Assembly: GCA_024743115.1 (NCBI GenBank)
Contig: JANSXC010000010.1
Span: 1 to 64,000 of the forward strand
Direction: 5' to 3'
From: a bacterium
Lineage (GTDB): Bacteria > Planctomycetota > UBA1135 > UBA2386
DNA length: 64,000 nucleotides
Under the pieces are notes generated by a model. The model was not told the origin of the DNA. It saw only the letters and a program-made list of their open reading frames with translations, and searched no databases. Made by a program: the position numbers and the translations under genes. The number at the start of each line of letters is the position of its first letter. The first letter of the stretch is position 1. Shown here piece by piece: positions 27,785 to 35,611 of the stretch.

Positions 27785-28465
27785 ATGAGTCTCAAGATCA
27801 TCGGCGGCGAGTTCGGCGGGCGGGCGCTCAAGTCCGTTCGCGGTATGGGCACCAGACCCCTGCTCGGGCAGGTCCGTGAGGCGCTGTTCAACATTCTCGG
27901 CGAAAACATCGAGGACGCCCTCGTCTGGGACCTCTTCGCGGGGAGTGGCGCCACCGGCATCGAGGCCTTGAGCCGCGGCGCCCGCCGCGTGCTCTTCTGC
28001 GAGAAGAACGGCAAGGCCATCGCGGTGCTGGAGGGCAACCTCCAAATGTGTGGCGAGGACGCCGTCGACCGCGCCGTCGTCATGCGCACCGACGCCTGGG
28101 ACCCGCCCGTCATGCACCGCGCCGAGTTCGGCGCCTCCCGCGATGACCAGGACCCCGATCTCCCTGCGGACGCCGAAGTTGCGCCCGACGTGATCTTCCT
28201 CGATCCGCCCTATTCGATGGTCGCCGAGGACCCCGTCAAGTCGATGGCGCGGGCGCGGCGGTTGCTCGACCGCACCAGCGAGGGCGGCTGCGTGGTCTTC
28301 CACTTCGAGGCCGGCGTGCTCGACGAAGATGACTTCGACGGGGACCTGGACCTCGATCTGCGCGAGTGGGGTTCGACGGCCGTGGCGTTCCTTTGGCGGG
28401 CTGGTGAGGCGCCGGAGCGGGTGCGCAAGAAGCGGGACAAGGAAGGCGCGCGGTCAGGGGATTGA
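27785..28465 (+). CDS. rsmD: 16S rRNA (guanine966-N2)-methyltransferase
   Basis: A 226-residue class I SAM methyltransferase of the RsmD family, which methylates G966 in 16S rRNA. The start ATG at 27785 gives the canonical N-terminus (MSLKIIGGEFGGRALKS). The SAM motif is DLFAGSGATGIEALSRGA, and the catalytic motif IV is FLDPPYS. A ~20-residue acidic insert around DDQDPDLPADAE and a charged C-terminal tail are extras. The 3' end runs directly into a tRNA fragment. Confidence 0.93.
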   Translation: MSLKIIGGEFGGRALKSVRGMGTRPLLGQVREALFNILGENIEDALVWDLFAGSGATGIEALSRGARRVLFCEKNGKAIAVLEGNLQMCGEDAVDRAVVMRTDAWDPPVMHRAEFGASRDDQDPDLPADAEVAPDVIFLDPPYSMVAEDPVKSMARARRLLDRTSEGGCVVFHFEAGVLDEDDFDGDLDLDLREWGSTAVAFLWRAGEAPERVRKKRDKEGARSGD

Positions 28466-28477
28466 GGGGCGGGCGTC

Positions 28478-28534
28478 GGGCTCGCTGGGCTCATGACCCG
28501 AAGGTCACGGGTTCGAATCCTGTCCCCGCTACCA
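28478..28534 (+). tRNA. 3' fragment or degenerate tRNA-Met(CAU)
   Basis: The sequence reads like the last two-thirds of a tRNA-Met: end of the D-arm (GCTCG), anticodon stem-loop GGG-CTCATGA-CCC with anticodon CAU (28492-28494), AAGGTC variable region, T-arm ACGGG-TTCGAAT-CCTGT and acceptor strand CCCCGCT-ACCA. The outer anticodon-stem pairs are weak. No matching 5' acceptor strand (AGCGGGG) or A-box lies at normal distance; that position is rsmD coding sequence. An AGCGGGA at 28431 could pair but would leave a 104-nt molecule. Most likely a truncated gene or attachment-site remnant. Confidence 0.65.
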
Positions 28535-28548
28535 TTCGTCGGAATGCG

Positions 28549-28583
28549 AACGCCCTGAGGCTTCTGGCCTCGGGGCGTTTTGC
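28549..28583 (+). terminator. Intrinsic terminator after the tRNA fragment
   Basis: A 13-bp stem (AACGCCCTGAGGC / GCCTCGGGGCGTT, one G-T pair) with a 5-nt loop is followed by TTTT. This is the strongest intrinsic terminator in the window and sits where a terminator for the tRNA gene would be. Confidence 0.85.
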
Positions 28584-28993
28584 TGTACGGATCGCACGTA
28601 GGTGTGGTGACGGTAGTTGGATGCGGTGGTGGGGGTGACCGCGGGTGTCGATGGGCCGGCGGGCGGGTTAAGAGGTCGAGAGCCGATCTGGGCCCGAAAT
28701 GCTCTGAGAGTCTCAGAGCAGGGGGTTGGGGTCATAACCCCAGAGCAGAAATGGGGGAGCGATCAGGACGCTCTTCGAACACTGGGCGATCGCTGGGCTC
28801 ACGGCGTTTCATCCGAAGCCTCGGCCGAGCTGACCCGGGTCGCACTAGTTCGTGACGTCTGGGTCGGCATCGGTGCTTGGGGTCCTAGCCCACGATGCGA
28901 GGCACCATTGACGGCAAGCTTGTAGAGCGGCGCCGGGCTTCTGTGGGTACGACTTCGCCGATGACTCGCGTTAGCATGCGGCAGTCTCGCACC
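28584..28993. promoter_or_regulatory. Non-coding stretch with a 19-bp palindrome
   Basis: No credible gene is seen here. A perfect inverted repeat GCTCTGAGA-G-TCTCAGAGC occupies 28701-28719, with dyad symmetry like a repressor operator. It is followed by TGGGGT-CATA-ACCCCA at 28727-28742. The octamer CAGAGCAG occurs at both 28714 and 28741. It could regulate the dehydrogenase gene at 28994, or be part of a mobile-element end. Confidence 0.4.
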
Positions 28994-29965
28994 ATGCCGA
29001 TGCTCAAGGCTGCCCTGTTGAATCGACGTCGCCTCGATCGTGACGGTGATCTCGCCCTCGATCCGCTGACTGCGGTCTGCGACCTGGAGGTACACGACGA
29101 CGTGCGCCCCGACGGCATCATCGCGGCTGCCCGCGGCAACGAGGTGCTGATCACCAAGGAAGTGGATGTCACCGCCGATGTCATGCGCCAGCTCGCCGAA
29201 GACGGCGTGCGGCTCATTTGCGAGGCGGGCACCGGCTACAACAACCTCGCGGTGGCGACGGCGCGAGACGCCGGCATCGTGGTCTGCAACGCACCGCGCT
29301 ACAGCACCACGGGCGTAGCGCAATTGACCATGTCCCTCGTGCTGGGCATCGCTTCGGGCACGCTCGACTCGGTGTGGCGCACCGCTCGCGACGACTACAG
29401 TGACTTCACGGCATCGCCACCACCGAGTTTCGAACTCACCGGCAAGGTGCTCGGTATTGTCGGACCTGGCGCTATCGGTCAGCGCGTGGCGGAGCGGGCC
29501 CGAAGCTTTGACATGAGGGTGCTGACCAGCGGTCGCAGCGAACGAAGCTGGAGTGATCCCGGCATGCGCCATGTCAGTCGCGAAGAGCTGTTCGCTGCCA
29601 GCGACTTCGTCAGCCTACACTGCCCTTTGCGAGGCGGCGAGGACAGTACCCAGGGCCTCATCAATGCCGAGGTGCTGGCCGGCATGAAGACCAGCGCCTG
29701 GCTTGTGAACACGTCGCGGGGTGGCCTCATCGCCGAGCAAGCTCTCGTCGACGCTGTCGCTGGCGGTGTCATTGCCGGCGCCGCGATGGACGTACACGCC
29801 TCGGAACCCGACGAGCCATCGGACAAGCTGAAAAAGAGTGAGCGGATCTACCTGACGCCGCACGTCGGTTGGAAGCCGATCGAGTCGCGGCGGCGGTTGC
29901 TTGGGATCGTCGCGGATGCGATTCGCGCGTTCGGCGCGGGTGCGCCGCAAAACGTGGTTAGCTGA
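28994..29965 (+). CDS. D-isomer-specific 2-hydroxyacid dehydrogenase
   Basis: A 323-residue NAD(P)-dependent oxidoreductase that interconverts 2-keto and D-2-hydroxy acids. The nucleotide-binding motif is GIVGPGAIGQRV. The catalytic Arg is in VNTSRGGLI, the Glu in DVHASEPDEP, and the His in TPHVGWK. The substrate may be glycerate, lactate or a related acid; no specificity can be read. The ATG at 28994 is chosen because the residues before it do not fit the family N-terminus. It is the first gene after the tRNA fragment. Confidence 0.85.
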   Translation: MPMLKAALLNRRRLDRDGDLALDPLTAVCDLEVHDDVRPDGIIAAARGNEVLITKEVDVTADVMRQLAEDGVRLICEAGTGYNNLAVATARDAGIVVCNAPRYSTTGVAQLTMSLVLGIASGTLDSVWRTARDDYSDFTASPPPSFELTGKVLGIVGPGAIGQRVAERARSFDMRVLTSGRSERSWSDPGMRHVSREELFAASDFVSLHCPLRGGEDSTQGLINAEVLAGMKTSAWLVNTSRGGLIAEQALVDAVAGGVIAGAAMDVHASEPDEPSDKLKKSERIYLTPHVGWKPIESRRRLLGIVADAIRAFGAGAPQNVVS

Positions 29966-29980
29966 ACGGTCCGGGGCCGC

Positions 29981-30592
29981 TCAGGTCAGGTGAATGCCGA
30001 AGCTCTCGGCGAAGCCGTAGACGCGATCGCGCAGCGGTTGGTTACCGTTCCATGCGGCCGTATGCAGCAGTGCGCCCCATTCGTCGCGGAGTAGGAGGGT
30101 CAGAAGTGGGTCCGATGTCACGAGCCAGTGAAACACGTTTTCCTCCGTCCAGTGGACCATGGCGGAGTAGAGGTCGGCGTGCCGAAACAGTACGTAGCCA
30201 AGGTCGGCAGGGCCGGAACTCAGTTCGACGGCCAAGCCAACTGCGCCATTATCCGGATCGTGACGCTCGCGGGTATCCCGATCCAGATCGTCTGGGAAGA
30301 GGCGGACGACGCAGATGCCTGCCTTGCGCCTCTCGGCGAACTTGTAGTAGAGGTCGTAGTAGTTGCCTTTGAGGCCGGCCTCATCGAGGATGTTCTTCGG
30401 ACCGCAGCGTGCGATGACCCCGCGGCAGTTATGCAACAGGGCCCGCGCCGCAGCGAGGTAGGTGCCCGCTTCGATGCTCCGGTCTTGGCGCCGGATCGGT
30501 GCGGAGGACATGACTGAGTCCCAGCGTTCGCCGGCGTATTCCCCACCGATACGCCGAATCCAAAACGCTACCGTGTCGTCGGATGCGGTCAT
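29981..30592 (-). CDS. Hypothetical protein, partner of DUF2971 gene
   Basis: A 203-residue soluble protein without a recognised family. It contains LHNCRGVIARCGPKNILDEAG, YYDLYYKFAERRKAG and a C-terminal helical segment rich in Trp and Leu (LLTLLLRDEWGALLHTAAW). No signal peptide. Its ATG at 30592 directly follows the TAG stop of the DUF2971 gene, so the two are translationally coupled. The gene lies in an island with mobile-element relics. A toxin, antitoxin or effector role can only be guessed. Confidence 0.6.
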   Translation of the reverse strand: MTASDDTVAFWIRRIGGEYAGERWDSVMSSAPIRRQDRSIEAGTYLAAARALLHNCRGVIARCGPKNILDEAGLKGNYYDLYYKFAERRKAGICVVRLFPDDLDRDTRERHDPDNGAVGLAVELSSGPADLGYVLFRHADLYSAMVHWTEENVFHWLVTSDPLLTLLLRDEWGALLHTAAWNGNQPLRDRVYGFAESFGIHLT

Positions 30593-31306
30593 CTACTGGC
30601 CCCCTTTAAGTGAGGCACTGGAGATGGAAACCCCAATGTCCTCGGCCATGTTGGACGCACCGCCTATCAGATGCCGCACGATTGCCTCAAGTGCGGCGTT
30701 CCCGCCATGTCCCGGGCCGATGGTGATGGATCGGATGGTCTCGTTGACGCCCCCGATGGTGACGTGGCGGACAGCGGCATCGCCATGGGGCCGCAGAATG
30801 GGGGTGGCATGTTCCTCACTCATTAGTATGCGCCACTCCCGCTCCTCGTAGAAATACGGGTTCTTCAGCAGCGGGAGGTGTTCAGCTATTTCGTCCGATC
30901 GCGTGGATGACAAACGGAGGAGGAGGGCGACCTGATCACCTGGGGCATAGATGACTCGGCGTGGTCGTGACGCTTTGCTCCTTTTACAAGCCCGGCCGAG
31001 CGCGGCGGCATCGAAACCGATGCAGAAGCCGCTCCCGCCCTTCGAGTACGCTCGCCACTGCGAAAGCAGATCCGACTCTTCAGTCAGCGAGAGGGCGTAC
31101 CAGTCCCGCTCTACCTGGTTCGCAGGGTCGTCCGTGAGCCTGTTCAGCAGCTTTACTGAATAACTGGTCTCCGCCGAGTCGTTGAGGTCCGCGTAATGCG
31201 TCGCCCACAAGGTGCCACTTTGGACTATCCCCTGAAGCCCGGCCCAATCCGTGTAGTGGTAGAGCAACGGTGGCGGCTGGCGTTCTCGGCGAGTGGCCAT
31301 CACCAT
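30593..31306 (-). CDS. DUF2971-family protein
   Basis: A 237-residue cytoplasmic protein. The N-terminus fits DUF2971: LLYHYTDWAGLQGIVQSGTLWATHYADLNDSAE, read in parts as YHYT, then I-x-x-G-x-L-W-x-T and LNDxxE. A later WRAYSKGGSGFCIGFD and FYEEREWRIL are also family features. DUF2971 proteins are of unknown function and are often found in accessory regions. It is the first gene of a two-gene unit with the hypothetical gene at 29981. The promoter region abuts the 430-bp mobile-element relic. Confidence 0.75.
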   Translation of the reverse strand: MVMATRRERQPPPLLYHYTDWAGLQGIVQSGTLWATHYADLNDSAETSYSVKLLNRLTDDPANQVERDWYALSLTEESDLLSQWRAYSKGGSGFCIGFDAAALGRACKRSKASRPRRVIYAPGDQVALLLRLSSTRSDEIAEHLPLLKNPYFYEEREWRILMSEEHATPILRPHGDAAVRHVTIGGVNETIRSITIGPGHGGNAALEAIVRHLIGGASNMAEDIGVSISSASLKGGQ

Positions 31307-31320
31307 AGTCTAGCAGCGTG

Positions 31321-31750
31321 CCCGTGGTGTCTAGGAATGCCACCGACCCATTTCCAGGGCGGACTGGTGTAATCGAGTCCGTCTTCGATCGAAGGGCAGC
31401 GCCGCGGTTCGGCGAGATCGCAGTCCGGTGGCGCGGATCGTTCGCGTGGGTTCGAACTCGATGATGGCCCTGGCCGTCAGGCCACCTGCCGGTAGCTGCG
31501 AGGAAGTCCACCGAGTCGTTCATCGGCGACGACCTCGCGAGTCGATCCTGCGTCCCATTTCCGTGCGAATGTGACCTCAGAAGCCGTCGTCGTTCTCCTG
31601 CGCCTGCAGCCGGTTGACCCAGCCAGCGAACGTGGCGAGAGGGAATCGGAGTGGGGTGTGGTCGGACGTCCGGCCGGGATCGTGGGCACGAGCCAGCGTC
31701 GACGTAAGTCCTTTGTTCTTGGGTCGGCCGAGTTTTCAGACAGGACGCCC
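31321..31750. mobile_element. Internally deleted, nonautonomous copy of the local insertion sequence
   Basis: The left end (CCCGTGGTGTC...GGAATGC) and the right end (TCGGCCGAGTTTTCAGACAGGACG) match, in degenerate form, the terminal inverted repeats of the complete element at 34091-35380. The inner flanks also match: 31466-31530 parallels the transposase 3' end, including the VVADERL...RSYR C-terminus, and 31600-31740 parallels the region upstream of its start. About 860 bp of the transposase gene is missing, so the copy cannot move by itself. Confidence 0.75.
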
Positions 31751-32096
31751 TGTTTGCCCTCCGTCGTTTGGAGAAGTTCTGGGCAGCCGACTGGTGGGCG
31801 GAAGAGGAGTTTGCCGAGCTCCGGAAGAGAAACCCTGGATTGGCCGGTTGCCCTTGAGCCAAAGGAAGCGTGGCAGTGCGTGCTCCGGCGACCACACGGA
31901 TTCCCGAAGTCCCCTATACTAGATGCTGTGTGAGTGCTCGACGTTGATCTCTAGGTGGTGACGTGTGGTTGGAGGCGCGCTTTTCTTGGTGTGGTGTGTC
32001 GGAACCGACCGTGGGGGCGAGGCAAGTGACTTATAGTGATTACCATGACGCTCGATTGACTGCCGCTCTGCTGCCGTGAGGGAAGGGTGGACACCA
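31751..32096. other. Intergenic region, possible gene remnant
   Basis: No intact gene is seen. One short plus-strand frame running from the element end to 31858 reads DALFALRRLEKFWAADWWAE... and then stops, with protein-like composition. It could be the tail of a gene cut by the relic at 31321-31750. The rest (31860-32096) is AT-richer than the flanks and shows no motif beyond a possible ribosome-binding GGAAGG before the next gene. Confidence 0.35.
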
Positions 32097-32351
32097 ATGT
32101 CGCTTCTGGTGCATCTCGGGATGTGGGGTGGGCTTTTCGTTGTCCCGCTCGCAGGTTTGCAACCCAGCGATAGTGCGATGGGTGACCCCGAATTGCTTGA
32201 GCAACACTACTCTCTTGCCGACATGTGTTGGGTTGTCGGTTGGTGGTGGGTGGCAGTTGGGTGGTCCCTCGCGTTTGTCTACTATTGCCTCTATCCTGCG
32301 TGCAAGGCTTGGCGATCGAAAGCAGCAGGCGGATCGGATGGTCTCGCCTGA
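32097..32351 (+). CDS. Small two-helix membrane protein
   Basis: An 84-residue protein with two hydrophobic helices: SLLVHLGMWGGLFVVPLAGL at the N-terminus and a Trp-rich second one (MCWVVGWWWVAVGWSLAFVYY). A GGAAGG ribosome-binding-like sequence lies about 10 nt before the ATG at 32097. No family recognised. Composition is less GC-rich than the core genes. It could be a small toxin-like or accessory membrane protein, but this is not shown. Confidence 0.5.
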   Translation: MSLLVHLGMWGGLFVVPLAGLQPSDSAMGDPELLEQHYSLADMCWVVGWWWVAVGWSLAFVYYCLYPACKAWRSKAAGGSDGLA

Positions 32352-32353
32352 CA

Positions 32354-32455
32354 GGGTGGTGTCCGGAAACTCGGCCGACGCGATCCGGGGGCGTCGCCTG
32401 GGGTTCTGATCAGTGTGCCTGCAATAAACGCGCGCCTATTTCTGCCGAGTTCGCG
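32354..32455 (+). repeat. Solitary insertion-sequence end fragment (copy A)
   Basis: About 100 bp similar to the left end of the complete element at 34091: TCCGGAAACTCGGCCGACGCGA, then GCGTCGCCTGGGGTTCT, then TTTCTGCCGAGTTCGC in the same order and orientation. No transposase sequence follows. Confidence 0.65.
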
Positions 32456-32520
32456 AAGCGTGCGCTGACGGGCTCGCGATGAACTTCTGCGGCTAGGGTG
32501 GCGAGGGGGGCATGAACGCT

Positions 32521-32952
32521 TCAAGAGTCAGTCCGTAGCTTCATTGCGACAGCACGCATTTTGCCATGGAGCTCGAAGAGTTTGCGGCTGGCCGCCTCGC
32601 GCTCTCGCTGTTCCACTTGGAGGAAGCTGCGAAGCACTTGCTTCTCATTGAGTGCTGACCTGATCATATTATTGATATGGCGCGCACGGCTTCCGACCTT
32701 GGATCGCAACAACTGCCTGGTTTCGCTGTCATTATAACTTTCCAGTTCGCCGCACAAACCGAGAAGGGCCTCTGCATGGCGCCAGTCCCGACTGTAGTCG
32801 TTCTCGCTAAGGCCTATGTCCTTCGCGAGATCGGCAACGCGATCCACAAGGTTCGCGACGAGAATCCGGTCGTTTCTCGTCTTTGAGGAGTAGGACTCTG
32901 CGCCGTCAAGGAACATCTTGAGCGCGTTTAGCAGGTCTCCAAGCAGCGACAT
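32521..32952 (-). CDS. Hypothetical helical protein
   Basis: A 143-residue protein if started at the ATG at 32952; the longer frame upstream crosses an insertion-sequence fragment and is unlikely. Predicted to be almost all helix (LLGDLLNALKMFLDGAES, SALNEKQVLRSFLQVEQ), with a mixed-charge C-terminus. No family recognised. Its base composition is lower in GC than that of the flanking core genes, consistent with acquisition. Confidence 0.5.
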   Translation of the reverse strand: MSLLGDLLNALKMFLDGAESYSSKTRNDRILVANLVDRVADLAKDIGLSENDYSRDWRHAEALLGLCGELESYNDSETRQLLRSKVGSRARHINNMIRSALNEKQVLRSFLQVEQREREAASRKLFELHGKMRAVAMKLRTDS

Positions 32953-32979
32953 ACGGTCAGCATAGCGCGTAGCGGCTTG

Positions 32980-33031
32980 GGCGTCCGTGGTCGTGGTTTC
33001 CCAAAACTCGGCCGACGCGATTCGGTCGCGC
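32980..33031 (+). repeat. Solitary insertion-sequence end fragment (copy B)
   Basis: About 50 bp with GTGGTTTCCCAAAACTCGGC and CGACGCGATTCGG, aligning with the left end of the complete element at 34091. Same orientation as the other copies, truncated on its right. Confidence 0.5.
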
Positions 33032-33349
33032 AGCAGCAGAGTTGGGCTGGTCGATGTGTTGGATATGTCTTCGGGGCAAGGTGCCATGTCGCGGCCTACG
33101 GCGGGACCCGGCTACAGCCGCCTTGATTTACCTACTGGTACGTGTGAGCAGTTCGTGCCGGGGGGGGGCTGGAGTTCCTAGATGGGCAAGTTCTTCGAGT
33201 CTCTCGCTTGCGGGGAGTTCTTGACGCTCAGCGTCACAGTAGTGGTTCTTGGCAGCTAGCATTATGGATCTGTCTCGCAGTAGTTACTTGCCTGGTTCTG
33301 GCGTGGATTTGGCGGCGTCGGGTGCTTGGCAGGCAGGGGTTGCAGTAAC

Positions 33350-34018
33350 ATGACGAACCCGGTGATTCGCGATAGGTCGCAGCGCAGCGTGATAATATTC
33401 ACGATTCTGATCTGCGGTGTCTTTGCGTGTGTGCCGCTTTGGTGGTGGGAGCGGTCCGAGGTTTCGGCAGATCCTGCGCTGCGGCAGGCTCTGGTGGCCT
33501 TGACGGAGCGCGTGGAGGCGTTGGAGGCCCGGCTACCGACCGAGTCCGATCCATCTACGGTGATCCCGGCGGATGTCGAACACGGTCCCGTGCGAGAGGG
33601 TGTTGGTCAGGACGTGCCGGAGTTCGCGGAGTGCATTCAGGACTTCGAGCGGCGGCTTGCTGACGTTGAGTCTGCTGTAGCTGATGGTGGGCGAGAACAA
33701 CTGGTCGAGACCCGTCAACGAAGGGTGCGGCAGGGCAGTGCTGGCGTGGAAGAGCACGTGGCGTTGTATGTCCGGCGTTACGGCCTGACGGTTCAGGAGA
33801 GCGATAGCCTCCGCGGTCTCCTGCTCGAGTTCTTGGACCATGACCGATCCGTTGTGCAGCGGTGGCGAAGCGGTGCGTCGCTCGCGGATTTGCGCAGGAT
33901 CGTAGAGCGCGATGATGAAGACTATTTCCGCCGCCTCGCTGAGCTGATGCGGGGTCGCGCGCATCCGAAGTTTGAGCGAACCGTTTCTTTGCACGGACGT
34001 ATTTTCTTTCGCAGATAG
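33350..34018 (+). CDS. Membrane-anchored coiled-coil protein
   Basis: A 222-residue protein starting with the ATG at 33350, preceded by a GGCAGGGG ribosome-binding-like sequence. One transmembrane helix near the N-terminus (SVIIFTILICGVFACVPLWWW), then a heptad-rich coiled-coil segment (LRQALVALTERVEALEARL), and a C-terminal helical domain with many Arg and Asp residues (VERDDEDYFRRLAELMRGR). No family recognised. It sits between mobile-element relics. Confidence 0.55.
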   Translation: MTNPVIRDRSQRSVIIFTILICGVFACVPLWWWERSEVSADPALRQALVALTERVEALEARLPTESDPSTVIPADVEHGPVREGVGQDVPEFAECIQDFERRLADVESAVADGGREQLVETRQRRVRQGSAGVEEHVALYVRRYGLTVQESDSLRGLLLEFLDHDRSVVQRWRSGASLADLRRIVERDDEDYFRRLAELMRGRAHPKFERTVSLHGRIFFRR

Positions 34019-34090
34019 CTCGTGGGCGTTGGTGCACGAATCCCGAAGGGTGCCCTGCAGGCTGTCGATACGGGTAGTTGCCATGCCGAG

Positions 34091-35380
34091 CCCGTGGTAT
34101 CCGGAAGCTGCGCCGACGCGATTCGGGAGCGTAGCCTGGGGTTCTCGGCGGGGTGCGAGCGAAGAGTGTTCGCCGATTTCGGCCGAGTTCGCAGACCGGT
34201 TGCCGCGAACGGGGCGTGGAGCCTGGGCTTGTCGCGAGAACCTGGCCGTCAGGCCGCGCGGCGGTAGCTGCGGAACAGTCCATCCAGCCGTTCGTCTGCG
34301 ACGACTTCGCCTTTCGTGGCGGGTGGCGGCCCCGCCGGCGGCTGAATGATCTCGTTCCCGATGCCCTGATGTGGGCGCTCCGCGTTGTAGTGCGCTACGA
34401 ACTCAGCGAGCGCGCGTCGCAGATGGGCTTCGCCGAAGAGGATCATCTTGGTCAGGCACTCGCGCTTCACGGAGCTGGCGAAGCGTTCGGCGATCGCGTT
34501 CATGTTGGGTGCCTGGATCGCGGTTGGCGTGATCGCGACTCCGGCGTCGCCGATGATGCGCGCGAACTGTTCGGTGAACTTCGTGTCCCTGTCGAGGATC
34601 AGGAACCTCTTGTCGCGGAGGAAGCCGTCAACGGAGTCCGTCAGGTTGCGGGCAACCTGCGCCATGAAGTCGGCGTTCGGGTTCGTCGTGATCCCAGCGA
34701 TCTCGACGATGCGCGTCGCGTGATGGATCACGAACAGCACGTGGTGGGTGACGAGTCCGTGCGTGGTCCAAACGTCGGCGGTGAAGAAGTCGGTGGCGGC
34801 GATCGCGTCGGCGTGGGCCTTGAGGAAGGTCACCCAGGATGTCGGTCTGTCCTGACTCGGCGCGATGCCGTTGGCCTTCAGGGTGTTGGCAATCGTCGAT
34901 GGGGCGACGCGGTGGCCGAGCTTGCGCAGCTCGCCCTGGATGCGGCAGTAGCCCCAGCTCGAGTTGTCGGTCGCCATGCGCACGATCAGCGCGCGAATCG
35001 ACTGCATCAGTCCAGGTCGGCCGACCCGGTTTCGCGCGGGGTGCGTGTGCTTGGCCGCGATCAGTTGACGGTGCCAGCGCAGGATGGTGTCAGGTGTGAC
35101 GATCGTGGCAATGCGACCGAGGGCCCGGCGGCCGACTGCTCTCCCCTTCGCAGCGAGTCGGCGCCGCTGGTCGTCGTTCAGTCGCGGGCGTCCTTGTCCC
35201 AGCAGCTCCCTGAGAATGCGGCTCTCCTCGAAGAGGTAGTCGATCGCCTGCGCCTGCTGCCGGGTCAACCAGCCGGCAACGGTTGCGAGAAGTCGGGCAT
35301 CGCGCTGGGATCGTGGGCGCGGTGCATCGTTGATGTAAGTCCGTTGGTTCTGGTTCGGCGGAGTTTCCGGATAGGACGGG
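34091..35380 (-). mobile_element. Complete insertion sequence with DDE transposase
   Basis: Terminal inverted repeats are visible. The left end reads CCCGTGGTATCCGGAAGCTG and the right end, on the opposite strand, reads CCCGTCCTATCCGGAAACTC, followed on both sides by CGCCGA. The ~1.29-kb element contains one transposase gene. Target-site duplications could not be recognised with certainty. Degenerate relatives of its ends occur at 31321-31750, 32354, 32980 and 42243, so the family has been active here before. Confidence 0.8.
34249..35268 (-). CDS. IS transposase, integrase-core (rve) DDE family
   Basis: A 339-residue transposase. The N-terminal helical DNA-binding part includes LNDDQRRRLAAKGRAVGRRAL and a TPDTILRWHRQLIA helix-turn-helix. 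The integrase core has the catalytic triad in AATDFFTADVW (Asp), LDRDTKFTEQF (Asp) and NAIAERFASSVKRE (Glu). Such IS3/IS481-related integrase-like transposases are widespread in planctomycetes. The start is a TTG at 35268; family-like residues (LLATVAGWL) continue upstream in the same frame, so the true start may lie before it. Confidence 0.85.
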   Translation of the reverse strand: MTRQQAQAIDYLFEESRILRELLGQGRPRLNDDQRRRLAAKGRAVGRRALGRIATIVTPDTILRWHRQLIAAKHTHPARNRVGRPGLMQSIRALIVRMATDNSSWGYCRIQGELRKLGHRVAPSTIANTLKANGIAPSQDRPTSWVTFLKAHADAIAATDFFTADVWTTHGLVTHHVLFVIHHATRIVEIAGITTNPNADFMAQVARNLTDSVDGFLRDKRFLILDRDTKFTEQFARIIGDAGVAITPTAIQAPNMNAIAERFASSVKRECLTKMILFGEAHLRRALAEFVAHYNAERPHQGIGNEIIQPPAGPPPATKGEVVADERLDGLFRSYRRAA

Positions 35381-35611
35381 CTGAATGCGGTCGTTCCCGA
35401 TGGGCCTCCGCCGTGCGGCTACGCGACCGAAGCCTGGAGCAACTCGATCGCGTTCCTGATCGTATTGGACGAGCTGGTTCGCCTGCCGGCGAACGTTGCG
35501 AGAGTTCTCGCTCAGGGCGAACTCTCCGCTCTCCGCCACGATTCTTCGCGCCAATCCCGCGAGCCAGCGCGCAGGTCCAGCCCGTGGGTGGGCCTGGCGA
35601 CCGGCGCGCTC

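Noticed and set aside
28431..28534. Full tRNA with an enlarged D-region using AGCGGGA at 28431 as 5' acceptor
   Set aside because: Six pairs could form, but the molecule would be 104 nt, lacks an A-box and D-stem, and the start lies in rsmD coding sequence; the match is likely chance in G-rich DNA.
31571..31933. 120-residue plus-strand frame in the element relic
   Set aside because: It spans the degenerate insertion-sequence end and has no protein-like features.
33159..33168. Run of nine G as a phase-variation tract
   Set aside because: It is not inside or just before a credible gene, so no switching role can be argued.
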